Positions 10,450-23,120 of a stretch of DNA of 64,000 bases are shown in pieces. The stretch is from assembly GCA_963971425.1 (NCBI GenBank), contig OZ020520.1:4630553-4694552 (forward strand). The letters run 5' to 3'. The notes beneath the pieces are model-generated. The model was not told where the DNA came from, searched no databases, and saw nothing but the letters and a program-made list of their open reading frames with translations. This DNA comes from Bryoerythrophyllum caledonicum (Eukaryota; Streptophyta; Bryopsida; Pottiales; Pottiaceae). The translations under genes were made by a program, and so were the position numbers. The stretch's first letter is position 1. Every line of letters begins with the position of its first letter.

Positions 10450-12390
10450 TGCACTGAGGAATTTTATGGTATTATGAGGTTAATGTTAGGCATAGATGAA
10501 CATTAGGATGTGTAGGAATATCGTAGTGATGAGTCTGCTGTGATTAGATTGATTACCACCATAATGGATTCACTGCTATTCAAGTACAAGTGTTTTGCTC
10601 AGTTTCATTGCATTTTTAGTCTCCATGATAATGGATTATAGTTGGAAAGGTCTAAAGCCATCCCATGGATTTTAATTTAAAATTAAAACATATTAATAGT
10701 GATGTAGAAATTTTTTGCATAGTGGTGGCCAAGATGGAGTTCTTAGTATTATTTATGGGATAACTTTTCACATCATCCACTTAGGTTGGAGACATTAATA
10801 GGACTAATATATTAAGACCAAATTTTTGAGAATGTCACATGTAAATGGAACGTATTTTATGAATACTTTGTGTTGACATAAATTTATCTATTTATTTTTC
10901 TATGATTTAAAAGACTTGATATGATAAATATTTCCATTTTTATGCATATACTATACTTAGGGGTTTTATGTGATGTTTCAACCAATTTGGTATTGGAAAA
11001 ATGTTGTATCACCTTTATTTAATAATATTAGAAATACATGATTTATAAGTGTTGTAAGAGATATTATAACATTTGATCCATTGAAAACTTTTGATGCAAA
11101 GATTTGAGCAACATGTTTAATATATTACAACCAAGAAGGCTTGTATTTATCCATGTGTGTAACTATTTCTTTTTCATCATCTCTTGAAAGCAATCTTACA
11201 TACTCATAGAATGTATGCTTTTGGCCTAAACATTTAGTAATTTAACTTTCAAATAATGGTCAAATGGTATATCATCAATTTTTTCATGGATATTTCTTGA
11301 ACTTTTATTTGATGCCTTGATATAAAATTCATTATTTGTCCTTTTTGCATACCCTTACATCCATTTAATTCCTAAATGACCAATTGTACAAAAAGTGATT
11401 TATGAGCCTCAAGTATGGTAGTCTTTCAATCCGTGAGGTCAAAATTATGTGCTGTATTCTTTGTATCACCAAAGACTCTACACTGATACCCTCAAGATAC
11501 TCCAGACACCTGTATGATGCTCGGGTGATACCCACGTGATACCCTGGAGATACTGGGCAAGGCCAGTCCACGGAAGTTGACATCGGAGCCTGAGCTGCTC
11601 ATTTTGAATTCCAATCGAAGCTCGGATCCCGAAGCGCAACATCATGTATGAGGTTGCAGGATTTGAGACAGATCCACGAACAAGCTGTTTCGGGAACTTT
11701 CGCAAGCACACGGCATCCGATTTGCACCTGCAACAGGACCTTCCTCAATCGTCGTCATGTCTCCCGCAAACCCGGACACCGTTATCTGCCGCCACTCGTC
11801 TTCGTTTCTGATGCGAAATCTAGACACAAACGCAGCAAGTAGCGCCAGGAATTTGTCTACTCCTACTTTTGACCTAGTGTACATCTTAAGAAAAGAATTG
11901 CACGGAAGAATCAATGGTCCTGATCCTAGAACTTGGGTCTAGAGGTGAACCATCAGCAACTTGCTTTTGTGACGTCTCGTGGGTTCCACATGCGATGGGG
12001 ATTTTGGGAGAGTTTTTTTTTTATCAACGTACGCTGACCTTATTCACAGTAGCAGCAGCCAGCCAGCAACATGAGGCGCCGAAGAAGAAGCCCACAGTGC
12101 TGCTTCGAAGAGTTTTCACTCAGGTTCGTTCAGGTGCAAAGTTTGAACTGTCTGTGCCCTACTAGTCTACGGTTAATTGTATGGCGTTGCTTCCAGACTG
12201 CGCTTCCCCTCTTTGCCTTGTCTCCTCCATCACCTCCACCGTCACATTCTGCCAATCCATATAGCCATCGCCTCTGCTGTCTCTCTCTTGGTGTGTGGCT
12301 CCTGCTCGACCTGTGTGGGTAATGTTTTGCATTTTTAAGCCTGTATCGGTGTGCTTCGAAGCGAATGAGCGAGAGCTCACAACCTACTGT
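10450..12390. other. Intergenic AT-rich sequence, nothing recognised
   Basis: Between menG and the SEC14 gene I see no conserved coding sequence. 10,450-11,450 is about two-thirds A+T. 11,480-12,320 is more balanced and contains short open frames on both strands with no recognisable motif. A promoter and 5' leader for the SEC14 gene must lie near its right edge. Confidence 0.6.
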
Positions 12391-12392
12391 GG

Positions 12393-12734
12393 GTGAGTTT
12401 CGCCTGGATTCAGTATCGTTGGCGTGAATAGAGTGAGGTTTTCCTGGTTTCCGTAATTGGGTTTCGTTGATATCGAAACCTATTTGTGGTTTGGTAGACT
12501 CTGACTTTTTTGTGGAGAGAATTGAATGATTTTTTGGTTGGTTCAACTATTTTGGTTTTGTTGATTCTGAAAAACCTTTTTTTTTTCTTTCCTTTTGGTT
12601 TGTTTTGTGATTTGGTAAATTGAGATGTGATTTTGCTCTTGGAGTGGGTTTTGCTTGATTTCGTTGATGTTTAATACCTGTTTTTCTTTGTTTTTGGTGA
12701 TTTGGTAGATTGAGACGTGGTTTTTTGAGTGCAG
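12393..12734 (+). other. Probable intron in the 5' untranslated region of the SEC14 gene
   Basis: A strong donor (GG|GTGAGT at 12393) and a T-rich run ending TTGAGTGCAG (12734) bracket a very T-rich segment just ahead of the start codon at 12774. The stretch carries poly-T tracts and direct repeats of TTTTGTTGATTCTGA-like phrases. It is inferred from consensus only. Confidence 0.5.
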
Positions 12735-12773
12735 GAGAGGAGCCTGGGAGGAAATTGAGCTGAAGACATCGTG

Positions 12774-14550
12774 ATGAGGTTCATGGCACGGAAAGGAGGA
12801 CAGGATGAGCCTACTTCGATGGCGGAGGAGGAAGCTAAGGTTGGTTGTCATTCACACTTTTCTTGCAATTCAGGGATGGTTGTCACAATGTCTACAAGGA
12901 AGTGGCTTTCGGACACAATCAAGGAGCACTAGATTGAAAGGATTCATGTCCAACCACTGAATGTCATGACCGCCGTACAGTTAAGGAATTTAGTGGGGTT
13001 TAGCTCCTGCTTACATGATTGAGGTGCTGAGGGTTATGGATTTTCTGGGGTCCCAGGTGCAGGAACTGAGGGCGTCGTTGGGGCACCTGGACGAACGCGA
13101 CGTCCAGTACGCAACAGATGCTTGCCTGATGCGCTACCTTCGTGCTCGCAGCTGGAATGTCAAGAGAGCAGAGAAGATGTTGCGTGAGACGCTGCAGTGG
13201 CGTGCGTCTTACAAACCTGAGGAAATTCGCTGGGTGAGTGCCACTGATGTATTTATTATTTTCTATACATGATCAGCCATCTGCCAGTATTTGATGTGGG
13301 GTGTGGGTTGTCCACGGTAGATCACTGCTTCCCTGCTTACGGACTTGGTAATGTGCGGACACCCAGGTTATTTTTCATATTCAATGGCTGCTTGCACATT
13401 CCTCAGAAGAACTTGAGAGCAGTCCTTGAATATGGGAAACAATCTTGCTCGCCCTTTGCCAGGGTTTGAAAGCAGCCCTTGGTGATGGGGAAGATATTGT
13501 TATGGGCTCCATTGACGTGATGGTACTTCTAGAGCGGCTCATATCTGAATGATGTATGCGATGTTGTTCGAAGTGCAGGAGGATATTGCCAAGGAAGCAG
13601 AGACAGGAAAAGTGTACAGAGTTCCTGTTTTGGATAAGCAGGGGCGTACAGTCCTCATGATGCGTCCTGCACAGCAGGTTAGCATTTGTACCGATAGTTG
13701 ATCGTGGAATCTAAGTCGGATTACTAGAACTCAGAACCAATGCCATGATTGATGGAAAAGACTTTGTACGATCCTTGTTTGGGGTGAGTATGGAATGGTA
13801 GATTCATAAACAGTGCCATGGTTGCTTGATGGTTGAATGTGCAGAACACTACATCACGTGAGGGCCAAATCAAGCAGCTCGTCTACTCGATGGAGAATGC
13901 CATTTCGAACTTGCCGGAGGGGCAGGAGGAGATGGTTTGGTTGGTGGACTTTAAGAATTGGAGCAAGGCCATTTCGGTGAAACTCGCGCGGGAGACTGCT
14001 CACGTCTTGCAAAGACATTACCCGGAGCGCCTCGGAGTGGGGATCCTGTACAACCCTCCGCACATTTTCGAGGCTTTCTGGCAGGCAAGTGATCCATCGT
14101 AGCAGAATAGCATGTTGAGTACACCTGAATTCGCTTTGTTGTGTTAGAGTCAGAAGAGATGTTAGATGAATTGAAAACTATGTCTCCGCTAATTTCATGG
14201 AAAATGAGTGCATTCATGAGGTGACTTTACAGAAAATTATATCGGGCCCCTGATTTAGAGCGTTTGCTGGCTTCTCAGATGCATGGTCATGTGAATGCAT
14301 TGACTGACATGGTTTTCTGATTTCACAGATTGTGAAGCCGTTCCTGGATCCAAGGACGGCGCGTAAAGTGAAGTTTGTGTACAGCAATGACCCTGCGTCC
14401 ATGAAGCTGGTGGACGACCTCTTCGAGCCCAAGCAGTTGGAGGAGCTGCTGAGGGACGATAGCTTTGACCTGGAGGATTACTCCACGATGATGCGGCAAG
14501 ACGACGCCAGGTTTGCCTTGGACAGGAAGAGAGCAGATGCGACCTCCTAG
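12774..14550 (+). CDS. SEC14-like / CRAL-TRIO domain lipid-transfer protein
   Basis: Five exons (12774-12839, 13057-13233, 13579-13677, 13845-14084, 14329-14550) join in phase to a 267-residue protein. The CRAL-TRIO N-terminal helices (DACLMRYLRARSWNVKRAEKML, in two halves around residues 42-63) lead into the lipid-binding fold: VYRVPVLDKQGRTVL, MVWLVDFKNWS, HVLQRHYPERLG, ILYNPPHIFEAFW and IVKPFLDPRTARKVKFV. This order and the total length match the short SEC14-only proteins of plants that bind phosphatidylinositol or other lipids and act at membranes; no GOLD or nodulin domain follows. The short acidic tail after LEELLRDD is variable in the family. Intron 4 begins with GC rather than GT (CAG|GCAAGT at 14085), supported by the exact protein join FWQ/IVKPF. 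The ligand cannot be predicted. Confidence 0.93.
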
Positions 14551-14559
14551 CAACCACTA

Positions 14560-15125
14560 ATTCTCACACGTTTAGGATAGTGGAGAGATTCTCACCCGAC
14601 TGTAAATACATGTAAGAGTTTCGCATTCTAATCACTGGAAGCAGAGTCTGGCACTTCCAACGTTCTCATTTCCAAGTTCTGTTCAGTTTTGACAAGATAT
14701 GTGCATGGGAACCATCATCTGAGAACTGTTGCAAAAGCACCATCTGGTAGAATTCAGAGTTATTAGTCATGTGGAGTTCAGACAAGATTTCTCTCTTTTA
14801 TTTCAAATTATTAGCTTCAGCTCCTACTAGTTCTCAAATGATCTGACTTCAGCTCAAAAAGGAGAGAATTGACTGATCAGGGTATGCCATGCAAACCCTG
14901 AAGCTCACATCAGGTTGTGCCTTAGAAAATGTGCACCAGGAGCACAAGCCTGGAAACAAAGAATGGTCAGAATGTTGGCCCCATAGTTTTGGATCCATGA
15001 CCAACATGAAAAAATGATCGAACTGTAACATATTAATGTTAAAAAACATTATATATTTATTGAATTTTTGTCAAATCGGAAGAGTGCAAGTCCTTATATC
15101 TCTATATGATGAAAGGCCTTCGTGT
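14560..15125. other. SEC14 3' flank, nothing recognised
   Basis: Probable 3' untranslated region and spacer. No clear protein, RNA or repeat signature. Confidence 0.5.
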
Positions 15126-15477
15126 ATCATGTAATACATGGTGATACTTGCAATAGGAGGTTGCGACATGTGGCATTTACCTTTATAACTTTTACTTTTA
15201 CTTTTACTTTGATAGTTTTAGTTAACTTACCTAAACTTGCATTATTCCATTGGGGATTACAAGTAGGTATATTCGTCTGTCTATATAATGACAAGACTAA
15301 TGGATATCATCAATATCTAGGGGATACCTGCCACTTTATTGGGAGATAACTGGGAGATATTTCGAAGGAGGATGGGGAGTCAGGACTTTATTTTTTTACT
15401 TTTATAATTTTAGTTGTCTTTCCTAAACCTATATTGCCCCTTGGGAACAATGGGTCGATATACCAAGGTACTATATA
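15125..15477 (+). mobile_element. Helitron-family fragments
   Basis: Phrases such as CATGTGGCATTTACCTTTATAAC, poly(TTTTAC) runs, TTAACTTACCTAAACTTGC and a terminal GGGAACAATGGGTCGATATAC are read here in plus orientation, and their reverse complements occur in the small Helitron-like elements at 56.7-57.2 kb. Two incomplete copies seem to lie end to end (15125-15290 and 15370-15470). The terminal CTAG is not preserved. Confidence 0.45.
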
Positions 15478-16403
15478 ACCCCTAAAAGCCCGTGACAATT
15501 TCACACCAAAACACTTCAAAATTGTTGATTCTATTGCAATGAGTAAGGAAGGAAATTATACCTTATATTTATCCTTTTGACCGTAGGATCTCTATAAAGA
15601 CTTACTGAGTGACATATCCACAAAAGTTTATACACTTTGGCCAAACGGATTGAAAGATTATAGTGTTTAAAATCAAGAAAATAGTTCATTTTCTTCCGTG
15701 CGTTGAATGGATGAGCAGACTTTGACTTCACTTGAAATTAAATTTTTTCACTACACAAGGTCTAATTGTCTTACCATTGTGTTCAGCATGATGTTAGTTC
15801 CGTATACAACGGTTTTTAGAGGTAGAGAAGAGGTGTAGCATATTCAAAACAAGTGTGCAAGGAGTGGAGGTTCAAAAATTGTCAATTCACAATTTTTTTT
15901 TGGAGAATTTAATATGTTTTAGAATGATAATCCAAATGGCCAATAAGAATTTTTAAATTCTCCAAAAAAAAAACCACTTCTTGTTGAAGAAAAAATAAAA
16001 AGTGAAAAATGAAGATCTCTAGGTATTATGTTAAAAAAAAATGAAGTTTTTTCCCCCACTTGCCGGAAATGTGAAAAAATGTTTGACTTGAGTTTAAAAA
16101 AATTACACTAAAAAAAGACTTTTTTTGTACACTTTCAAAGAAGGTAATATTCTCTACATATATGGAAAATCTCAATGTCATAGATACTTCTAGCAAAATT
16201 TTGGATTTGCTCGGAGTCCCCATTTCTAACTTTGAGTGGTACTAACTTTCAAACCATGAATCCAAAAAAATATATATAAATATCTCCATGGAGCTCTTAT
16301 CACGGACAATCTAATATAAGAGTTTTATAAGAATATATATTTTTTGAATTGTAGGAATTTGCCCAAAATCCAAAATGTACGCCCCATGTACACTTGGGCT
16401 CTT
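15478..16403 (-). mobile_element. TTAA-family element, decayed copy
   Basis: It starts CCCCTAAAAGCCCGTGACAA and continues through blocks typical of the family (CACTTCAAAATTGTTGATTC, GACCGTAGGATCTCC, GGAAATGTGAAAAAATGTTTG) to a right edge at GGGCTCTT. The left flank reads ATAA in place of TTAA and the right TTAA is lost, so boundaries are approximate. It is non-coding. Confidence 0.65.
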
Positions 16404-16470
16404 CAAAGATAAGAAAAAACAGAAAGTGAAAAGAACATCTCCACTGCGCATTGGTTTAGTTGCATCTTGG

Positions 16471-18450
16471 TAGAAGAAGAGTAACTTCGGTCTCCAAAGG
16501 AGACCGCCGTGAATAAAGTGTATGTTCGTTCCACCTCTAGACCTAAGTCCACGGGACATAGAAATAAAAGGATAGAACTACTTCTTCCTTTCAAGAGTAG
16601 ACACGTTAGTATCCAGTGACCAATAACAAAGACCACGAGTGGTCACAGTCTGAGTAAGGTTAGGTATTGGAGTTTTGCAGTATAATAGTGTGTTTTTCTA
16701 GTTTGGTGATTGCCAAGTCACGAGCTCTTTGTTGGTTGGAGAGAGTGTTTGTCTCATATAACTAGTCCGAGTTTGAACACTGATGAACTTGTTTGAGCAG
16801 ATGTGGGGTATGTAGTGACTTGGCACTGCTAAGTGAGCAATTGCAGGCATGAGAAAGAGTTGTGCCAACCAACAGCCCACCACATGCGTGACTTGAGACA
16901 CATGTGGGTCCAATGAGTTACAAATGGAGCAAGTAATGGACGGATTTATTTCTCTACCAAACAGACTTGTTTTCGGGCATGGCCCATATATGTTCCAGTT
17001 CGGAATTTGATATGGCATGTTTTTTGTTTATCAAATATAGTGGGGTTGTCCCAAAATTCATTAGAGAGTTCATTATCAATATCTGCATTACCTGTCCATT
17101 TACAGATATTAGGGGTTTGTGTGGCCATGATTTATGGATTGTACTTCCTATCGTATTTAATGATTTGTTTTTCCATAAATCAAACAGGTCCTTTGTCTGG
17201 TGTGTCAAACATGGAAGGCCAATCGTCTTTTTGATAGTAGTATGGTGTAGCATGGGCGTATTCGTATGGATGTGTAGCATTTCTGTGTGCAAGGTGAATA
17301 CCATCTTTTGCTAGTTTATCAGCTTGTTCATTTCTGTTAATGTTGACATGGGCTCTTACCTTGTATAATGTGATTGGTTGTGTATGGTTTTGGAGCAATG
17401 GTACCATAGAGGCAAGTGTAACTTGGTTTGGGTGGCTAATATGTAGTGTGGGGTGCTTTATTTGCATGTTTAGTAGATAAAGAACGTTTAGACTGTTGGT
17501 GAATATATATGCAGGTTCATTTGGGAATCGAGTGTTGATGATTCTCAGAGCTTTGTGTATGGCTAACATCTCGGCTCGTAGGATATTTTGATGGCCATGT
17601 AGCCTTTTGGCAATATTTAGTCCTTTAGGGCTGTATATGCCATATCCTGCTCTTTCTTTTCTCCATACTCTGGGGCTTATTTCTTTTGGTTTCTTGAACA
17701 AACCATCAATGTAAGAACTAAATTGTGGGTAAAATTTTAATGGAAGGTTAGTATGATAGTTTGGAAGTTGGGGAATGGGTGTGTTATTATGAGTAGGAGT
17801 ATTAGGGTAGATGAGTTTAGACCATTTTTTGCTGTGGTTAACAGCACAATTTGGAGAGGTAGATGTGGCAATTTGCATGTGTATTTGTTGTATCGAGAGG
17901 TTGTTAACTGTATATGTAAGTTGATTCAGTTGTTCATAAGTTCCAATGTTGTAATTTTGATGATGTATACACGTAATTCGTAGTGTTGAGAGTTCTTTTT
18001 GTGGCAAGTTAAGTTCTGGGGGTACAATAGGTTCTTCATATGTGATAATATCTGCGGCAATGTGGGCTATGATGTGTGTATTTGGGGAGGGGCCAATATA
18101 GGGGGTAAAGTTTTGGTACCGATTGGTGTCAGGGAAGATTTGTATTGTGACAGTGTTTGAATCGTTTTGGGCAGCTAATCAGGCCCAATGTATAGCTTGT
18201 TGTGAATCTGTTTTGTTGTGTGGATGGGCATATCCAATGCCCTTCCATTTGTGGTCAAAGGCTTTACCAAGAGACCCAAATATCATTTTGATATAGGCAT
18301 CTTGGAATTTTATTTTGAGGCTATCAATTGTGTCTGATTGCCTTGCTCAAGTGGCGAGTTTATTTTTTTGGTAGAGCATTGCCATTTGTAGTTTGAAATT
18401 CATAGAACCATTTTGAGCGGGTGTCACAAGCATGATAATACACAACAAAA
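16471..18450 (-). pseudogene. Non-LTR retrotransposon remnant with RNase H domain
   Basis: Read on the minus strand, 18,350-16,700 encodes the C-terminal part of a LINE-type polyprotein in several broken frames. The longest open piece (18007-17180) is an RNase H domain: YIDG carries the first Asp, RAEMLAIHKAL the Glu, and VRAHVNINRNEQADKLAK the last His/Asp; the third acidic residue, expected in a TDSLN motif, is Asn (TNSLNVLYLL), so the copy is unlikely to be active. Downstream, in another frame, a CxxC...H...C cluster (CSICNSLDPH, then a His and Cys) resembles the zinc knuckle that follows RNase H in such elements. A 136-bp 3' tail (16606-16471) ending in GAAGAAG-type repeats is shared with the remnants at 8 and 56 kb and with the SINE at 37 kb. 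No RT domain is visible upstream, so the element is 5'-truncated. Confidence 0.8.
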
Positions 18451-18899
18451 TTATGAAACTAGAAGAAAATTTCATGAAAAAAACTTGGAATAACTAGACA
18501 AGTACACAAACAACACCAAGAGAGATGAACACGGCTCCAAGAGATGCACTTTTGAGACCAAAGAATTCTTCAATCTCGACTCGTGTACATACTATAGTCT
18601 AGAAAACTTCTAGAGCAACATCCAATATGTTTTAAGAAGTTTCTAGAAGGTTACAGAGACTTGCTTCTAGAAGGTTCTAAGGAGTATGCCCTTAATATCA
18701 CCCTCCTCTACTAGCAACGAGTCCCAAGTGGAGTTCATGCCTTGAGACCGGCTCCAATAAATGTAAAATGTGAATACTTGACATGAAAAAGATGATGTGG
18801 CATGAGAGAAGAGTAGGGGAACCTCAAGTCAACTTTTGACAGACTTGGAACATTACACAAGAGCTTTACTTTGTATTAGGTAAAGCCCAAGAATATTAT

Positions 18900-19633
18900 C
18901 GCCTAAAAGCCTGTGACGATTCCACACCAAAACACTTCAAAATTGTTGATTCTAGTGCAATGAGTGAGGAAGGAAATAAAACCTTATGTTTATCCTTTTG
19001 ACCGTAGGATCTCCATAAAAAAACCTTACTAAATAACATACTCACAAAATTTCATACGCTTTGACCGCACCGATTGAAGGATTTTTAGTGTTTGAAGTCA
19101 AGAAAATGATTCATGTTCTTCCCTGCGTTGAATGGATCAACAGACTTTGACTTCACTTGGTATTAAGTTTTTGCACTACAAAGGTCAATAAAAAGGTCTA
19201 CGCCACATATTGTTGTAGAAAAAATAAAAAGTGAAAAATATAAAGGTCTCTAGGTTTTCTGTAGAAAAGATGAAGTTTTTTTCCCCGCTTGCCCGAAATG
19301 TGTAAAAATGTGTTAACATGTTTTTTTCACTAGAGACAAGAATTTTGTTTGACATATTCAAAGAAAGTGATATTCTCTACATAAACGGAAAATCTCAATG
19401 TCAATAGAGACTTCTATCAAAAATTTGGAGCTGCCCGGAGTCTCCATTTCAAACTTTGAGTGGTACTAACTATCAAACCATGAATCCAAAAATAAAAATA
19501 AAAATATCTTGATGGAGCTCTTATTATAAACAAGCTATTTTAAGATTTTAAATAATAAAAGATTTTTTTTTGAATTGTAGGAACCTGCCCAAAATCCAAA
19601 ACGTACGCCCCAAGTACACCTGGGCTCTTAGGG
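18900..19633 (-). mobile_element. TTAA-family element, decayed copy
   Basis: It shares the blocks of the TTAA family in the same orientation as 15478-16403 (GCCTGTGACGATTCCACACC, GACCGTAGGATCTCC, GTAGGAACCTGCCCAAAATCC). The right end AGGG is followed by an intact TTAA at 19634-19637; the left end has decayed to ATCGCC. About 200 bp shorter than full copies. Confidence 0.7.
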
Positions 19634-19859
19634 TTAAACGCCATCACTACTCTTACATATCATCAGTGGAAAAATAAGATAAGAATCGCTTGTCCTCATG
19701 AGATTTTTTTTGCATTTAAATCTCACCCTCTTTTGCAACCTCTAGTCCTAAGTTACCAATCCGACATCCTGAAGGTCGAAGCGTCCAAAAAGACGTCCGG
19801 TCAGATGGAACGTCTGGCGGTGATAAATTGTTATCGCGGACATACAGTGAAAATGAGGG

Positions 19860-20160
19860 TGTAAAAAAATTATAATAAACTAGAATAGATCAATTGGGGC
19901 TGTCCGTATAGATAGAAAGCCCTCACGGCTCTCTGATCAGGCAATCCAAGGGCAAGCGGCCGACTAATCGGCGGACGGCACGCGGCCGTCCGATTGGGCG
20001 GCAACGACAAGTGCGGCCGTTTGATTAAACGGCTGATTGATCTCGGCCCTCTTATAAGGCGGGTAGCCAAGAGGCCAACCAACGCCTATAAAAGGCCATC
20101 CGCAGCTGTTATTCCGCACTTTTCTTCTCCCTCACATATATTTTGAATGGATGCGGAGTG
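19860..20160 (+). promoter_or_regulatory. GC-richer segment with a TATA box, possible LTR or promoter
   Basis: A GC-rich island rich in CGGCCG/CGGC motifs ends in CCTATAAAAGGCC (TATA at 20087-20094), about 250 bp upstream of the broken coding region at 20345-21611. This layout would suit an LTR promoter followed by an element gene, but no second LTR copy was found. Confidence 0.35.
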
Positions 20161-20344
20161 GCTATGGCTTGCAAAATCCATCCATTGGCTCCTCATTTTT
20201 GAAAATTGAAACATGATTTATTTGGAAGGCGAGATTTCGTCAAATTTTACAAAGTTTTTTTAAATTTTTTGTATTTCGTCGAACTCTACAAAGTTATTTT
20301 AAAAACTATCTAGGGTTATCTTTCAAGCTCAAATTCAATTCTCA

Positions 20345-21611
20345 ACAAAGTTGCCAAGGGACAAGAAGAAACAGAAGGTGGCAGACTTTGGTGCACCGAA
20401 TTTGCACGCGATTTGAGACATTCCATCTTAGGAGTGCAAGGATTTCTTCATGGAATTGGTCGTACGATTCTATGAGAAAAATATTGTACGAGCTTTGGAG
20501 TGCAAGTACGTGAGATACCGTGACGAGGGCCCCAACAAATTCAAGGTGGAGATGACCCAATACATGATGGCTGCGCTGCATGCTCCAGAGTGGTTCGCGG
20601 ATACGAAGAAGCGGGGGTATTTGAAGTTCCTAGAGAGCAAGGTACACAATGCACTATAGAATTCAAAGAATCTGCTGGCGAAATACGGGAGAGATCGTCG
20701 AGGAGGTGACAAAGCTTTTAATGGGGTGGTTTTGAAGGCGGATTTGTTTGTCGCTCAAATGAAGTCGTTTGCAAAAAACCGGAATTGGCGTGGATCTGTG
20801 GGTTGGTGGGGTTCTGAAGAGGGAAGACGGTAGGAACAAGATCAAATGGCGCATTTGATTACAATTCCTGCAACGGCGAGAATGATTGCAGTGGACAACG
20901 CGATCAAGAAAGGTGGATATGCCACGATTCAAAAAATTCGGATTGAAGGAGCTCTTGGCATTGAACCATTGTGGGAGTTTGCTTCAAAATTATCCAACCA
21001 AGCGCAAACTAGGCCGGACCTAGCCAAAATAGAACACCAAAACGAATCAATGGCAGTGAGAATTCCACACGCGGGCGTCATACAATTTGCAGCCATCGAT
21101 GCCTCCAAATACAAAGAAAATGCGTGCTAGTGGAATGGGGGGACAATACAAGAGACTATATACGTTCACTAATATAGAGGCAATGACTAAGGCTCTATGG
21201 AGAAGGTGGTGGGTGGATCCTAGAGTTGCATACTTATACAGACACAATGCTGATGTTCAAATGATTTCGAAGTACTCAAAGGCTTTGGAGGAATATGCAA
21301 CGGCAAAAATAGCTCAACGGATCAATGGCAGGACCATGTCTAAAGAGTACAGGAGACTACAACAGGAGGGCGGAAGTTCTGTAATCTTCAAAAATCAAGA
21401 ATTTGCGGATACCTTTCACTTGTACATGGAAAGATTGTGTTCCACTGGAAGAGACAACGCTAGAGGATTGTCACATATCATCACACGTTTCAGGCGACAC
21501 ATGGAACTGGCCCACGCCGCACGAGCATTTTTGGACCGCCTATTACTAGTAGAATGTAGACCTTGCTACTACTATAGCACTAGGATTGCAAAGAGTATTG
21601 TAGAAGTATAA
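20345..21611 (+). pseudogene. Broken coding region of unknown function
   Basis: Codon-like sequence runs through three successive frames: about 20450-20659 (ELVVRFYEKNIVRALECKY), 20846-21130 (IPATARMIAVDNAIKKGGYA) and 21093-21611 (ending RIAKSIVEV). The third frame is 170 codons, rich in Arg, Tyr and Ala, and has no ATG at its start, so it probably continues the second frame across a frameshift near 21100. Charged, helical composition (WRRWWVDPRVAYLYRHNADV) suggests a real former protein. I do not recognise the family. Its position behind a TATA box in a transposon-rich zone suggests an element gene. Confidence 0.4.
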
Positions 21612-21756
21612 GTAATGACTACAAGTATAGTACTAGTTTAAAACGTATCACATGCTTTTCTAATTTGGATGGTAGATAAATATATATATATATATTCTAT
21701 TATTTTGGATATTTTTGTGCAAGGGTGTATTTTCTATTTTATTCAATTATATTTCT

Positions 21757-21920
21757 TTAATCCCACAAACCTCGTGACAATTTCACACCAAAAACATTTC
21801 AAAATTGTTGATTCTAGTGCAATGATTACGGAAGGAAACAAAACCTTATATTATTTCTTTTGACCGTAGGATCTCCATAAAAACTTACTAAATAACATAC
21901 TCACAAAGTTTCATGTAAAA
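21757..21920 (-). mobile_element. TTAA-family fragment
   Basis: A short end piece with TTAATCCCACAAACCTCGTG, then the family blocks ACATTTCAAAATTGTTGATT and GACCGTAGGATCTCC. It is truncated after about 160 bp. Confidence 0.6.
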
Positions 21921-23120
21921 AATGTAAGGTGATATTAAATGAATATAAATTGTTGAATTCTTATGAAATTTAATGTATTCTATTCACCACACTTATCACA
22001 TGGTAGTGCTTATGTTCATTGCCATGCATGTGTATGTAATTGCTCCATTATTTACCCACCAAGATTTCCTTGTATCCATTCCAACGAATACCTATTCACA
22101 AACCAAAACAAACACATAGCTCCACAATATTCTATATATTTGCCCTATGTCCGTTTATGATTTTTATATGCACCTTTTGAATGAGGAATTCTATGTTCTC
22201 ATGTTTCCCAAATTGGTATATTGGGAGTACAATAGTTTTGCGACCCACCTATTTAGCATTGTGTAATAGACATATTATGTTTCACTCACACATTTCTAAT
22301 TCCTTGATTTTAGACGTTTCCTTATTTTTTTATCATCACCTATTAGAAAATACAATTGACAATAAAAAATACATTTCATTCTTAAGACAAGTTCCATGGA
22401 AATTTATGACTTTGGAATTATATATGCGTTCTAATATACATATAGACACATATAAATTAATGTATATAGTTATAATTATTGTTTCCAAATCCTCGTAATG
22501 TTTTCTTTGAGAATTGAAAGGATGCAAGACCATCGTATCTATCATTGTAAAATGGACATGCATACATATTTTTTTTGTGATTTAATAAATCTTCATTTCT
22601 TATGTATGCAATAGAACATATTATTTCATTTTATTTTTAAATTACGTTTGAAAGGACTATTTGGAAATGGGAAATGCAAGATTTGCAAATGACATGTCCA
22701 TAATTATCAGCATTCAATCATGAAGTGTGCAATTTTGGGTTGCTCCACTTCAATAGAGCTCTCATTGGTGGCATCGCCTCATTAGTTGAAGAAAATCGAT
22801 CAACATTGGGTACCCTCAATGAGTTGGTCATCCATGGCATTTCTTCTCTCTTTTACTCACTCTCACTTATTGGCATTGGGCAATGGAGGGCACTCAATCT
22901 CACCTACTCTACGATTTATGGGCTCCTGTGGTTTTTGGGCTTTGAAATTCAATATCAATTCCAAATCTTTGAGATTAAATTTGAAAAAATATTTGTTGAG
23001 TTTCATTCCTAACTCCACATCTTTCTACATAAATGTTTGTAACATACAATGTCATTTGAGTCCCGAACTAGCTAAAGTGATCAGAATTGGGTGCCTCTAA
23101 CTTACCTTACTAGGAATGGA
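21920..23120. other. AT-rich spacer, nothing recognised
   Basis: Around 70% A+T, with short frames only; no repeats shared with the rest of the window were noticed. Confidence 0.5.

Noticed and set aside
13269-13469. Additional small gene between SEC14 exons 2 and 3
   Set aside because: It is intronic; flanking exons join in phase to a conserved protein without it.
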